Source of the DNA: Oscillospiraceae bacterium
GTDB lineage: Bacteria; Bacillota; Clostridia; Oscillospirales; Acutalibacteraceae
Length of the DNA stretch: 50,957 nt
Direction: 5' to 3'
NCBI GenBank assembly: GCA_902769255.1
Contig: CACXOM010000010.1
Coordinates: forward strand, 36,090-87,046
Shown: positions 22,827 through 32,612 of the stretch, in pieces
How positions within the stretch are numbered: the stretch's first letter is position 1
How the letters are laid out: each line of letters begins with the position of its first letter
Translations under genes and position numbers: made by a program
The notes under the pieces: generated by a model
The model's input: only the letters and a program-made list of their open reading frames with translations
Databases searched by the model: none
What the model was told of the DNA's origin: nothing

Positions 22827-25800
22827 ATGAAAAGAGTATTTTCTATTCTTATGGCAGTTTTAATCTCTGCAACTTGCTTGGGAGTTGCGGTATCTGCCGA
22901 AAATGCAGCTGATCTCGTAAACGCCAAAGCCGCACTTGACGGTGTCGCTAAAAACAAAGCGAACACTTCGGCGGTTTACGGCAAAGTTACTTATAACGAG
23001 ATTGCTACTTATGACCAATACCTTGAAGCCAATTCAAAAATCGCTAACGGTAAAGAAAATGTAACTGTTTTAGCTGACAAAGTTACTAAAAAAACCGAAG
23101 GCGTAAAAATTGAAAAAGGTTCAAAGTATAAGTCAAACGCCGGTTTTAACTTTAAACAGGTTGTTTATACCGACGAAACCGACAATGTTACTTTCAAGTT
23201 CAACATGAAAAAAGACGGAAAGTATAACATTAAGGTTAAATATTTTACTGTGAAAGGTAAAGACATTAACATTGTAAGAGATTTGAAAATCAACGGCGAA
23301 ACACCTTACACCAACGTCGCACAATGTACTTTCACAAGAAACTTTGTAGATAATTTTGTTAAAAAGAGTGATGGCAAGTTAGGCTTCCATCAAGATTATC
23401 TCGGAAACGATATCAGACCTGACCAAAAAGAAGTTTTCATTTGGAAAGAGTCTTATATTAACGATTATCTCGGTTACAACAACGACCCGCTTCAGTTCTG
23501 CTTTAAAAAAGGCGAAAACACGCTGACCTTTGAAGCAGTTAAAGAGCCAATGGTTATAGGAAGCATTGAAATTGTTCCAATAAAAAGTGTTGACTCTTAC
23601 GAAACATATTTAAGCAAACACAAAGATGCTAAAAAATATAGCGGCGACGAGAAAATTATGGAAGCGGAGTTTGCTACTGATAAAACTGATAAAACTCTTT
23701 ATCCTTCGGCTGACGTTTCTACCGCTTCAACTTCGACTTACGGTAAAAACACTTCCGCTTACACTCAATCGGTTAATATGACAGGCGGTACAAACTGGCA
23801 ATATATGCAACAGGCTATTTCTTGGACTGTTGCCGATGATGTTAAACCCGGTTTTTATTCGCTTAACTTTAAATATCGTCAAAATGTTAACGATGGTATG
23901 CGTTCGCCGAGAAGACTTTACATTAATAATGAAACTCCTTTTAAAGAAGCAAAAGCGCTTGAGTTTAATTATACAGCCGATTGGGCTATGTATTGTCCGC
24001 AAAAGGCAAACGGCGAAGAGTGTTTGGTTTATCTTGAACCGGGTTATGTAATTACGCTTGAAACTACCCTTTCAAAAATGGGTAAATTCTTGCAAATTGC
24101 AAACGAAACTTTGAATGAAATTAACGAAATTTATCGTCAAATCATCAAAATTACCGGAACAGAGCCTGACCAAAACCGTGACTATCAGTTAGACGAGCTT
24201 ATTCCTGATGAGGTTAAAGGCTTGGGCAAATGTGCAAAAGTTTTGCAATCAATAGTTGACGGTATTGAAAAATATACAGGTGAGTCAAGCTCGGGCTTGT
24301 CAACGCTTAACACTCTTATTCGTCAAATGACAAAAATGACGAATGACAGCGATAAAATCGGTAAAGAGCTTTCTTACTTTAAAACAAATGTAAGCTCGCT
24401 CGGTACTTGGATTAATTCGGCTTCTTATGTTCCGCTTCAAATCGACTACATTTCGCTTTCGGCACCGAACAGCGACATTAAAGAGCCTGAAGTAGGTTTC
24501 TTTGAAAGTCTTGGTTACAGCGTAAACAGATTTATTTCATCATTCACCGTTGATTACAACGCAATTGGTAACGATAAAGCGGTTGATGAAAATGATGACG
24601 AAACAATTACTGTTTGGTTAGCAACCGGTCGTGACCAATTCCAAATTGTTCGTCAGTTAATTAACAACACCTATACTGCACAAACAGGTTATCAGGTAAA
24701 CCTTGAACTTGTAAATGTAGGCGCCGTTCTTTCTGCGGTAGTTGCAGGTATCGGACCTGATGTAGTTCTCGACCAAGCGACAACAGAGCCTGTAAACTTT
24801 GCGCTCCGTCATGCAGCACAGGATTTAAAGAAGTTTAAAGATGATAAAGGTACTGCCGGCAGCGATTGGGATCAGTCTTTTGATGAGGTTCTTAACCGCT
24901 TCTATTCAGAAACACTTACCCCATTCTATTTTGACAGCGTCGGCGAGGGAAAAGAGGAGGATACAGGCTTGTATGCTCTCCCTGAAAAGCAGGACTTCCA
25001 AGTAATGTTCTACCGTACCGATGTACTTGCTGCTGAGGGAATTGATATTCCGAAAACTTGGGGCGAACTCGTAACAACAATCACCGCGTTAAATAAAAAG
25101 AATCTTGAATTCGGTATGCCTGTTTCAACATCGCTTGTTGCAAACAACGGTACAAATGTTTTCTACTCTATGCTCAGACAGATGGGCGGAGATATGTTTG
25201 TTTCTGATAAAAAATCAACCGATTTGCAAACAGATGCCGCTATTAAAGCATTTAAGTTGTGGACAAATTATTATGTAAACTACGATTTGCCGCTTTCTTA
25301 CGATTTTAAAACCCGTTTCAGAACAGGTGAAATGCCGTTGGCAATCGACTCGTTCACAATTTATAATACCCTTGCGGTATCCGCTCCGGAAATTAACGGC
25401 AGATGGGGTTACACTTTGGTACCGGGTAATGAGCGTACCGATTCAAACGGCAATAAATATATTGACCATTCTACCACGGTTTTCAATAACTGTGCGTTGA
25501 TTATTTCAAGTAATAATACCAACCTTGATTTATCTTGGAAATTCTTGAAATGGTGGACTTCAACTCCGACACAAGCTTCATTCGGTAACCAAATTGAAAG
25601 CGTGCTTGGTGCTTCTGCTCGTTACAACACAGCAAACCTCAACGCTTTTGAACAGTTACCTTGGGCGGCAAAAGAGAAAAACGTTCTTAACGACCAGCTC
25701 TCTTGGGGTAAAGCACTTCCGCAAATTGCAGGTAGTTACTTTATTGACCGTCATATAAACAACGCATTTAGAAGAGTTGTTTATAAAGATAAAGACGCAA

Positions 25801-25892
25801 AAGATACACTTTATGATTATGCGCAAACAATTAACGCCGAAATCACAAAGAAACGACAGGAATTTGGACTTCCTGTATTAAAAGAAGAATAG
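22827..25892 (+). CDS. Very large extracellular solute-binding protein with N-terminal carbohydrate-binding-like domains
   Basis: The protein is 1021 aa. The start is at ATG 22827, where TAGGAG lies upstream and the signal peptide MKRVFSILMAVLISA begins; the extra upstream in-frame stretch lacks a ribosome site. It has no clear lipobox. Residues about 60-270 and 300-600 look like two beta-sandwich, CBM-like domains (YNIKVKYFTV, PMVIGSIEIVPI; FYSLNFKYRQN, YVPLQIDYISLS). The second is split by a helical insertion (KFLQIANETLNEINEI). Residues 600-1021 are an SBP_bac_1 fold (EDTGLYALPEKQDFQVMFYRTD, GEMPLAIDSFTIYN). Ordinary binding proteins are 400-550 aa. It leads the cluster, and the sugar is unknown. 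Confidence 0.85.
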   Translation: MKRVFSILMAVLISATCLGVAVSAENAADLVNAKAALDGVAKNKANTSAVYGKVTYNEIATYDQYLEANSKIANGKENVTVLADKVTKKTEGVKIEKGSKYKSNAGFNFKQVVYTDETDNVTFKFNMKKDGKYNIKVKYFTVKGKDINIVRDLKINGETPYTNVAQCTFTRNFVDNFVKKSDGKLGFHQDYLGNDIRPDQKEVFIWKESYINDYLGYNNDPLQFCFKKGENTLTFEAVKEPMVIGSIEIVPIKSVDSYETYLSKHKDAKKYSGDEKIMEAEFATDKTDKTLYPSADVSTASTSTYGKNTSAYTQSVNMTGGTNWQYMQQAISWTVADDVKPGFYSLNFKYRQNVNDGMRSPRRLYINNETPFKEAKALEFNYTADWAMYCPQKANGEECLVYLEPGYVITLETTLSKMGKFLQIANETLNEINEIYRQIIKITGTEPDQNRDYQLDELIPDEVKGLGKCAKVLQSIVDGIEKYTGESSSGLSTLNTLIRQMTKMTNDSDKIGKELSYFKTNVSSLGTWINSASYVPLQIDYISLSAPNSDIKEPEVGFFESLGYSVNRFISSFTVDYNAIGNDKAVDENDDETITVWLATGRDQFQIVRQLINNTYTAQTGYQVNLELVNVGAVLSAVVAGIGPDVVLDQATTEPVNFALRHAAQDLKKFKDDKGTAGSDWDQSFDEVLNRFYSETLTPFYFDSVGEGKEEDTGLYALPEKQDFQVMFYRTDVLAAEGIDIPKTWGELVTTITALNKKNLEFGMPVSTSLVANNGTNVFYSMLRQMGGDMFVSDKKSTDLQTDAAIKAFKLWTNYYVNYDLPLSYDFKTRFRTGEMPLAIDSFTIYNTLAVSAPEINGRWGYTLVPGNERTDSNGNKYIDHSTTVFNNCALIISSNNTNLDLSWKFLKWWTSTPTQASFGNQIESVLGASARYNTANLNAFEQLPWAAKEKNVLNDQLSWGKALPQIAGSYFIDRHINNAFRRVVYKDKDAKDTLYDYAQTINAEITKKRQEFGLPVLKEE

Positions 25893-25908
25893 GAGGAGGT
25901 TATAAAAT

Positions 25909-26850
25909 ATGGCAACTTTGTCTTCTGCTGACAAAAAAGCGATAAGAGCTACTGACAGAAAACTGCTTAAAAAGAAATTCCAAAATAACTGGGATTGCTA
26001 CCTTTATATGTTACCTTACGGATTAATCTTTTTCCTGTTTACAGTTCTTCCCGTTTTAGCGTCTATCGTATTAAGTTTTACTTATTATAATGTACTTGAA
26101 GCACCGACTTTTATCGGACTTGACAATTACCGTACCTTACTCGCAAGCGACGATATTTTTATTACCGCTGTTAAAAACACTTTGGAAATTGCAGTAATTA
26201 CAGGTCCTGTCGGTTACATAATGTGCGTTATGTTTTCCTGGCTCATTAACGAACTCGGACCGAAAACAAGAGCGATAATGGTAACAATTCTTTACGCTCC
26301 TTCAATTTCGGGTGCGGCTTACACCATATTCGGAATTATGTTCTCGGGCGACTCTTACGGCTGGGTAAACGGTACTTTAATTAATTTAGGGTTAATAAAC
26401 GAGCCTATTCAGTTTATGACCGATACAGATTATATGATTTGGATTTGTATGTTGGTTGTTATTTGGATGTCGCTCGGTACAGGCTTCCTTTCAAATGTAG
26501 CAGGTTTCAGAACTATCGACCGTTCACAATATGAAGCCGGCTATGTTGAGGGTATTCGTAACCGCTGGCAGGAACTTTGGTTCATCACTCTGCCGAGTAT
26601 GTTACCGCAGTTGATGTTTGCAGCGGTAATGAGTATTACACAGTCGTTCTCAGTAGGTGCGGTTACTACTATACTGTTCGGTAATCCTTCAACCGATTAT
26701 GCGGTTCATACAATTCTTAATCACATTGAAGACTACGGTAATGTTCGTTTTGAAATGGGCTATGCCTGTGCAATTGCAACCGTATTGTTTGCATTGATGG
26801 TTGCTTCAAACGAAATTATTCAAAGAGCATTAAGAAAGGTGGGACAGTAA
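25909..26850 (+). CDS. Carbohydrate ABC permease, MalF/LplB type (pair 1)
   Basis: The 313-aa protein has six membrane helices after a basic N-terminal tail. The first helix region is YLYMLPYGLIFFLFTVLPV, and the EAA loop reads EAGYVEGIRNRWQELWFITLP near residue 215, which docks to an ATPase. GGAGG lies 11 nt before the ATG, 16 bp after the binding-protein gene. It forms a heterodimer with the next gene's product. Confidence 0.9.
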   Translation: MATLSSADKKAIRATDRKLLKKKFQNNWDCYLYMLPYGLIFFLFTVLPVLASIVLSFTYYNVLEAPTFIGLDNYRTLLASDDIFITAVKNTLEIAVITGPVGYIMCVMFSWLINELGPKTRAIMVTILYAPSISGAAYTIFGIMFSGDSYGWVNGTLINLGLINEPIQFMTDTDYMIWICMLVVIWMSLGTGFLSNVAGFRTIDRSQYEAGYVEGIRNRWQELWFITLPSMLPQLMFAAVMSITQSFSVGAVTTILFGNPSTDYAVHTILNHIEDYGNVRFEMGYACAIATVLFALMVASNEIIQRALRKVGQ

Positions 26851-26851
26851 T

Positions 26852-27757
26852 ATGGCATCTGCAACAAAAACTGTTGACCTTAAAAAACTTAAAGCGTCAA
26901 AGAAAAAATTTAATCCGGGCCCGGCAAGAAGTCGAGGCGGTATTATTGCAAACTTCCTTTTCTTGTGCTTAGTAGGTGCAATAATGTTCATTCCTATGCT
27001 TTATGTATTTTGTAATGCGTTTAAGCCTATGGACGAATTGTTCCTCTTCCCGCCGAAACTTTTCTTCCGCAACCCGACTCTTGCAAACTTTAAGAGTATT
27101 TCAACTCTTATGAGTTCATCTTGGGTACCTTTCTCAAGATACATTTTCAACACCGTTTTCGTAACGGTTGTTGCAACTTTCTTCCATATAATTCTCGCTT
27201 CGCTCGCAGCGTACGTGCTTGAAAAGAGAGATTTTCCCGGAAAAAACTTCATATCAAGAGTAATTGTACTTTCCCTTATGTTTACCCCTGCGGTTACATA
27301 CATTCCTAACTATATTATTCAGTCAAAACTCGGTATGATTGATACTTATTGGGTAATGATTATTCCTTATGTAGGCGGTTCAATGGGTCTGTACCTTATG
27401 AAACAGTTTATGGCTTCGTCAATTCCGAATGTATTGCTTGAAGCGGCGAGAATTGACGGTGCGAGTGAACTTAGAATATTCACTCAAATAGTAATGCCTC
27501 TTGTAAAACCTGCTTGGCTTACAATGCTTATGACCTCGGTGCAGGCAATGTGGGGTATTTCCGCATCAACAGTTGTATTCACCGAAGCAAAAAAACCGCT
27601 TCAATACGCTTTGAGCCAAATAGCGGCAGGCGGTATCGCCCGTACGGGTTCCGCAGCGGCAATCTCACTTATTATGATTGTTCCGCCGTTGCTTATATTC
27701 ATTCTTGCTCAAACTCAAATTCTCGATACTATGGCTTCATCGGGTATGAAAGATTAG
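26852..27757 (+). CDS. Carbohydrate ABC permease, MalG type (pair 1)
   Basis: The 301-aa protein starts 1 bp after its partner. A long lysine-rich N terminus precedes FLFLCLVGAIMFIPMLYVFCNAFKP, the MalG entry motif. The EAA loop is EAARIDGASELRIFTQIVMP near residue 200. The C-terminal half is more hydrophobic than usual. It is the partner of the MalF-type protein upstream. Confidence 0.9.
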   Translation: MASATKTVDLKKLKASKKKFNPGPARSRGGIIANFLFLCLVGAIMFIPMLYVFCNAFKPMDELFLFPPKLFFRNPTLANFKSISTLMSSSWVPFSRYIFNTVFVTVVATFFHIILASLAAYVLEKRDFPGKNFISRVIVLSLMFTPAVTYIPNYIIQSKLGMIDTYWVMIIPYVGGSMGLYLMKQFMASSIPNVLLEAARIDGASELRIFTQIVMPLVKPAWLTMLMTSVQAMWGISASTVVFTEAKKPLQYALSQIAAGGIARTGSAAAISLIMIVPPLLIFILAQTQILDTMASSGMKD

Positions 27758-27776
27758 GAAAGGGGAGAAAGTGTAA

Positions 27777-29981
27777 ATGAAAAAGAAAATTCTTGCAGTT
27801 TTACTCATTTTGCTATTTGCTTTGCAATATAGCGTAAGCGCTGCCTCCTCGTATAAATCTTATGTTTATGACAACAACGGTGAAGACCATTTAGCGCCTG
27901 ACGCTTTCTATTTTGACAGAAACATTGACCTTAAAAATATGAAAGACGACAAGGGCAAGCCTGTCGGTATGGTAGCTCCTCACGACATTTATGCCGCAAA
28001 AGACGGACTTGTTTATGTTTCGGGCGATAATGCAGACGAAGAGGGTATGGTTTTAATTCTCAATTCCGACTTTTCATTTAATAAAGTTATTAGAGATTTT
28101 AAACATACAATTACTTTAGAAGACGGTAAAACAAAAGAAATTAAAGACAAATTCGGAAGCGTTACAAATGTTTTTGTTGACTCAGAAGATTACATTTATA
28201 TTTGTGACCAAAACGGTGCAACAAAAGAAAACTCGGATTATACAGTGAGAAAAAACATTGTAAACGAAACTTCCGGACGTGTAATTAAATTAACCAAAGA
28301 CTTTAAAACCGAAATGGTTATTTGCGGTGTTACAAATGAAATTTTGCCGAAAGATTTCATCTTCCAACCCACAAAAATAGTTGTTGATGCTTACGGAAGA
28401 ATATTTATTCTTTCAAAAGGCTTTACAATGGGTATTATGGAGTTTGACGCCGGAGGAGATTTTATTCAATGTATCGGTGCTCCTGCCGTTACATATAACC
28501 CTATTGAACTTTTCTGGCGTGCTATTAGTACCGATGAGCAAAAAGATTTGATGGAGCAATTCGTTCCTACTGAATACAGCGGTATTGATATTGATGACGA
28601 AGGCTTCATATATGTAACAAACAGTGCGTTTGAAAAAGACACTTATGATGATATTCAAGGGCTTTCAAAACTTAATGCAAAAGGTAACGATGTGTTAAGA
28701 ACTTTAGATAAAAATAAACCTTACGGCGATACTGACGCTTCTTGGAAAGCTTCGCTTGAAGGACCTTCAACGCTTACCGATGTTATGACGGTAAAAGATG
28801 ATATTTATGCGGTTCTTGACCAATTAAGAGGTAAAGTATTCTTCTATAATATAGACGGAATTAACCTTTTTGAATTCGGTACCGTTGCTGATGATCCTGA
28901 TATGGCTCACGTAAACTATATTGAGGGCAACCTTGACGTACCTGTTGGTATTGAATGGTTAAACGACCAATGCATTATAGTTGATAAAGAGCTTCATTGC
29001 ATTAATACTTATAGTATGACAGATTATGCAAAGAAAATTTTTGAGGCTTCAAGACTTCACAATCTCGACCAATATGACGATGAAATTGAAATTTGGAACG
29101 AGGTTTTGAAACTTAACAACAACTCTGTTGTCGCAAAACAAAATATTGCGAAAGTTTATTACCGCAATAAAGATTACAAAACGGCAATGAAGTATTTTAA
29201 GGAAATTAAAGACCAAGAGAATTATTCTAAAGCTTATAAATATCAAAGACAACAATATATTAACGATTATTTCACTTGGGCGTTGCTTATTTTAGTTGTT
29301 TTGATTATTTTGATTAAATTATTCAAAAAATGGCGAAAAGCTCACGAAAAAGAGCGTAAACCTAAAAAACTTTTAGAAGAAATTAAATTCTCAAAAGTAG
29401 TAATGTTTAGACCGCTTAACGGTCCGTGGCTCCTCACCCGTGAAAACAAAGGTTCCCCGCTTGCCGCAACAATTATTTTAATAGCAGTTTCGCTTATGAG
29501 CTTGTTGCAAGCAAGATTTACCGGCTTTGTGTTTAATGCCGATGCGGAAGATGTTAATATTTTAATTGAATTTTCAAAAATCTGCTTACCGGTTCTTTTG
29601 TTTGTAGTTTGCAACTGGGCGGTAACTTCGCTTATGAACGGCGAGGGTAGCATTAAAGCAATTTACATGGGAACTTGCTATTCGTTAATGCCAATTATTT
29701 ATCTCTACCCTGTAGCTATTTTGTTATCAAACATTATGGTTCAGGAAGAGGGCGACTTCTATACCGTATTCGTATCTATTGCGATTTTCTGGGTATTCCT
29801 TTTAATATTCTTAGGCAATATGAGAATTCACGACTACAATCTTGGTATGGCAGTTCTTGAAATAGTTGTAACAGTAGTTGTAATGCTTTTGGTAGTATTC
29901 CTTGCAATACTTTTCGCAGCACTTATTCAACAAATGATAACATTTGTTCAAAATATTATTGAAGAAATTTCACTAAGGTAG
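27777..29981 (+). CDS. Membrane protein with NHL-type propeller, TPR and Yip1-like domains
   Basis: The 734-aa protein has a signal peptide (LLILLFALQYSVSAA). An NHL-like beta-propeller covers about residues 55-420 (DGLVYVSGDN, DSEDYIYICDQNG, DAYGRIFILSKG, DDEGFIYVTNS). A TPR-like pair follows (425-490, KIFEASRLHNLDQYDDEIEIW). A membrane helix near 505 leads to a basic cytoplasmic stretch and a five-helix Yip1-type domain (550-734). The propeller and TPR would face outside. It sits between the first permease pair and the DUF5696 gene, as in other Firmicute clusters I recall. Its role is unknown; scaffolding or sensing of the transporter is my inference. Confidence 0.8.
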   Translation: MKKKILAVLLILLFALQYSVSAASSYKSYVYDNNGEDHLAPDAFYFDRNIDLKNMKDDKGKPVGMVAPHDIYAAKDGLVYVSGDNADEEGMVLILNSDFSFNKVIRDFKHTITLEDGKTKEIKDKFGSVTNVFVDSEDYIYICDQNGATKENSDYTVRKNIVNETSGRVIKLTKDFKTEMVICGVTNEILPKDFIFQPTKIVVDAYGRIFILSKGFTMGIMEFDAGGDFIQCIGAPAVTYNPIELFWRAISTDEQKDLMEQFVPTEYSGIDIDDEGFIYVTNSAFEKDTYDDIQGLSKLNAKGNDVLRTLDKNKPYGDTDASWKASLEGPSTLTDVMTVKDDIYAVLDQLRGKVFFYNIDGINLFEFGTVADDPDMAHVNYIEGNLDVPVGIEWLNDQCIIVDKELHCINTYSMTDYAKKIFEASRLHNLDQYDDEIEIWNEVLKLNNNSVVAKQNIAKVYYRNKDYKTAMKYFKEIKDQENYSKAYKYQRQQYINDYFTWALLILVVLIILIKLFKKWRKAHEKERKPKKLLEEIKFSKVVMFRPLNGPWLLTRENKGSPLAATIILIAVSLMSLLQARFTGFVFNADAEDVNILIEFSKICLPVLLFVVCNWAVTSLMNGEGSIKAIYMGTCYSLMPIIYLYPVAILLSNIMVQEEGDFYTVFVSIAIFWVFLLIFLGNMRIHDYNLGMAVLEIVVTVVVMLLVVFLAILFAALIQQMITFVQNIIEEISLR

Positions 29982-29993
29982 AAAGGAGGAAGA

Positions 29994-32609
29994 ATGTTTA
30001 TGTTTAAAAGAATTATTTCATCGGTTTTGATGGTTGCAATTATTATCTCTTCGGCATTTGTGTTCTCCTCCTGCGGTCAAATTGAGTCGAAAAACCCAAA
30101 AAGACCGAAAACCATTCCGGGCATAGGCGCAAGCGAGAGCGACCTTGGAAACGATGAATATACTTTAGTTAGTGAAAATAAGAATTTTAAGTTTTATTTC
30201 AACGAATATACTACTGATATTCGTGTTGTAAACAAAAAAACCAAATATGTTTGGGAAAGCGAAATTAAAAATTCATCTTCTGATGAAGTTCGCCGCGGCG
30301 AAGTTTTCGTTCTCAAATATACTGACAGTTCGGGTGCCGACCTTGAGTTGACTTCACAAGAAAGTATTGAACAGGGAATGTTCGCTTTAGCTGATGTTGA
30401 CAACGGTGTAAAAGTTACTTACGGTGCAGGTTATGTTAATTATCAAATCAGATTCCCGCTTGCTCTTTCTGAAAAAAGACTTGAGCAGTTGGGCGAAAAA
30501 TTGGGCGACCCGTTCTACCTTGCAGAATATTACGAGCTTTTCGATTATACCACGCCTGAGTCGCTCGCAGAGTATGATAAAGACGAAATCGACTCTTTGA
30601 AAAACTCTTATCCAAAAGCTTTTGAAGAACCTTGGTATTATATGCCGGCGGAGAATTATAAGAACTACAAAAGTATTGTAGAGCTTAACGAGTTGTTTGA
30701 TGAAATCGGCTATACCGAAAAAGAGCTTGAATCTGATAACGAAGGTCTTAATGTTCCTTCGGGCGAAAAAATCGAAGAATTTTCTTTCTCTGTTGAATAC
30801 AAATTAACCGAAACCGGTCTTAATGTTACAATTCCTGAAAAAGAGATTTATTGTAATAAAGAATATCCGCTTGAAAGAATTGTAATGTTACCGGGTCTTA
30901 TGGATTTTGACAATAAAGTTGACGGCTACTTCTTATTGCCTGACGGTTCGGGTTCAATTATGAACTTTAACAACGGCAAAGGCGATGTTCGTTACGCTTC
31001 AACTTATGTTCAAATGTACGGTGTTGATAATTCAAGAGTAGTTGACGAAAAAACCGCTTATTACAATGACGCAATTTTCCCGATTTTCGGTGCTTGCGTT
31101 AAAGGTGCGGTTGGAAAATCAAACGCTACAAAGAATTTCAACGGTGTATTCGGCATAATAAATTCGGGCGATACTTTCGCAGGTCTTTCGGCTGATAACT
31201 ACAACGAAGCAAACTCGAAAACTAACAATTTATCTTTAGAGTTTAGAGTAAATGAGCGTGTAAGTATGGACGCTTTCTCATACAGCGGTAACAACGACGG
31301 TGACGCTAAATACTCAAAACACCAATTCCAAAGATATCTTGGCAACATTTCATTTGATTTGTATTTCCTTTCGGGTGAAGATGCAACCTATTCAGGTATG
31401 GCGAAGCTTTATTCTGAAAAACTTTTCGGTAAAGACAGCGCAAACCTTAAAGCGAAAGATTATTATTCAACAATTGAAACGCTTAGCGTAATTAATACAA
31501 CAAAGAAATTCTTTGGTATTAAATATAACTCAAAGCAAACTTTGACTGATTTCACTCAAGTTTCAAACATTGCTTCTGACCTAAAAAAGCACGGCTTTAA
31601 CAATATGAATGTTAAATTGACAGGCTGGTGCAACGGCGGTTATGAGCATAGCTCGTTAGATGATATTGATGTCAGCAGCGATGCAGGCGGTGAAGACGGA
31701 TTAAAAGAACTTTCTAAAAATCTTAACAAACTCGGCGTAGGCTTCTACCCTGATATTGATTTCCAGAATGTTTATAAATCTGAAGAAACACCATCTTCAA
31801 AGGACAGAGCGGCTACATTAAACAGCGCTGATTCAATTGTCAGCGAATACAGCCCGATTGACTTTTTGAAAGATAAAAAACTTGCAAAATATGTTTTAAC
31901 AAAAGAAGCTTTTACCGAAAACTTTAACGATTTTATGGAAAATTATAAAGATTACGGTATTAAAAACGTTTCTTACAGAGAAATTGGTAACGAGCTTAAC
32001 TCAAACTTTAAAGATGATGAAAGCTTTACCGAAAGACAAGAAACTTACAAAGCTCTTGTAAAACTTGTCGCTTCTGCTAAAAAAGACGGTTACAATATTA
32101 TGGGTTCAGGCGGTCAAGCTGCTTACCTTAAATATTTAAGCGTAGTTAATGAAATGCCTATTGAATCGGCTCATTATGATAAAACCGATTATTCGGTTCC
32201 GTTTACAGCAATGGTTCTTTCGGGTCATATTGATTACACCTATCAACCTATTAACCTTAGTAACAACAACCGTCAGAATTTGCTTAGAATTATCGAATCC
32301 GGCGCAGGCGCTTATTACAAGTTGACCGGAACATATTACGATGAACTCGCAAACACTTCTTACGATTCGTTCTATTCAACGGTTTACAGCGATATTAAAG
32401 ACCAAATCTTTGATTCTTATGAATATGTTTCAGAAGCGCTTAAAGAGGTTTACGGAACACCGATTAAATCTCACGAGCAAATAGCCGAAGGTGTGTTTAA
32501 AACAACCTATCAAAACGGTAATTCAATTTATGTAAATTACAACTCGAAAGAGTATAAAGCAAAAGGCATTACCATAGCGGCACAAGATTATATTAAGGAG
32601 GGGGAATAA
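29994..32609 (+). CDS. DUF5696-family lipoprotein, glycosidase-like barrel
   Basis: The protein is 871 aa (or 869 from the ATG at 30000), after AAAGGAGG. A lipoprotein signal ends FVFSSCGQ. The N-terminal half is beta-rich (NKKTKYVWESEIKN, VKVTYGAGYVNYQIRFP, YFLLPDGSGSIMNFNN), as in glycoside-hydrolase supersandwich domains. Residues about 500-780 resemble a TIM barrel: NMNVKLTGWCNGGYEH, VGFYPDIDFQN, SYREIGNELNS and GSGGQAAYLKY. The family has no assigned activity that I know. Its place in the transporter cluster suggests it trims or remodels the imported glycan at the cell surface. Confidence 0.8.
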   Translation: MFMFKRIISSVLMVAIIISSAFVFSSCGQIESKNPKRPKTIPGIGASESDLGNDEYTLVSENKNFKFYFNEYTTDIRVVNKKTKYVWESEIKNSSSDEVRRGEVFVLKYTDSSGADLELTSQESIEQGMFALADVDNGVKVTYGAGYVNYQIRFPLALSEKRLEQLGEKLGDPFYLAEYYELFDYTTPESLAEYDKDEIDSLKNSYPKAFEEPWYYMPAENYKNYKSIVELNELFDEIGYTEKELESDNEGLNVPSGEKIEEFSFSVEYKLTETGLNVTIPEKEIYCNKEYPLERIVMLPGLMDFDNKVDGYFLLPDGSGSIMNFNNGKGDVRYASTYVQMYGVDNSRVVDEKTAYYNDAIFPIFGACVKGAVGKSNATKNFNGVFGIINSGDTFAGLSADNYNEANSKTNNLSLEFRVNERVSMDAFSYSGNNDGDAKYSKHQFQRYLGNISFDLYFLSGEDATYSGMAKLYSEKLFGKDSANLKAKDYYSTIETLSVINTTKKFFGIKYNSKQTLTDFTQVSNIASDLKKHGFNNMNVKLTGWCNGGYEHSSLDDIDVSSDAGGEDGLKELSKNLNKLGVGFYPDIDFQNVYKSEETPSSKDRAATLNSADSIVSEYSPIDFLKDKKLAKYVLTKEAFTENFNDFMENYKDYGIKNVSYREIGNELNSNFKDDESFTERQETYKALVKLVASAKKDGYNIMGSGGQAAYLKYLSVVNEMPIESAHYDKTDYSVPFTAMVLSGHIDYTYQPINLSNNNRQNLLRIIESGAGAYYKLTGTYYDELANTSYDSFYSTVYSDIKDQIFDSYEYVSEALKEVYGTPIKSHEQIAEGVFKTTYQNGNSIYVNYNSKEYKAKGITIAAQDYIKEGE

Positions 32610-32612
32610 ATA

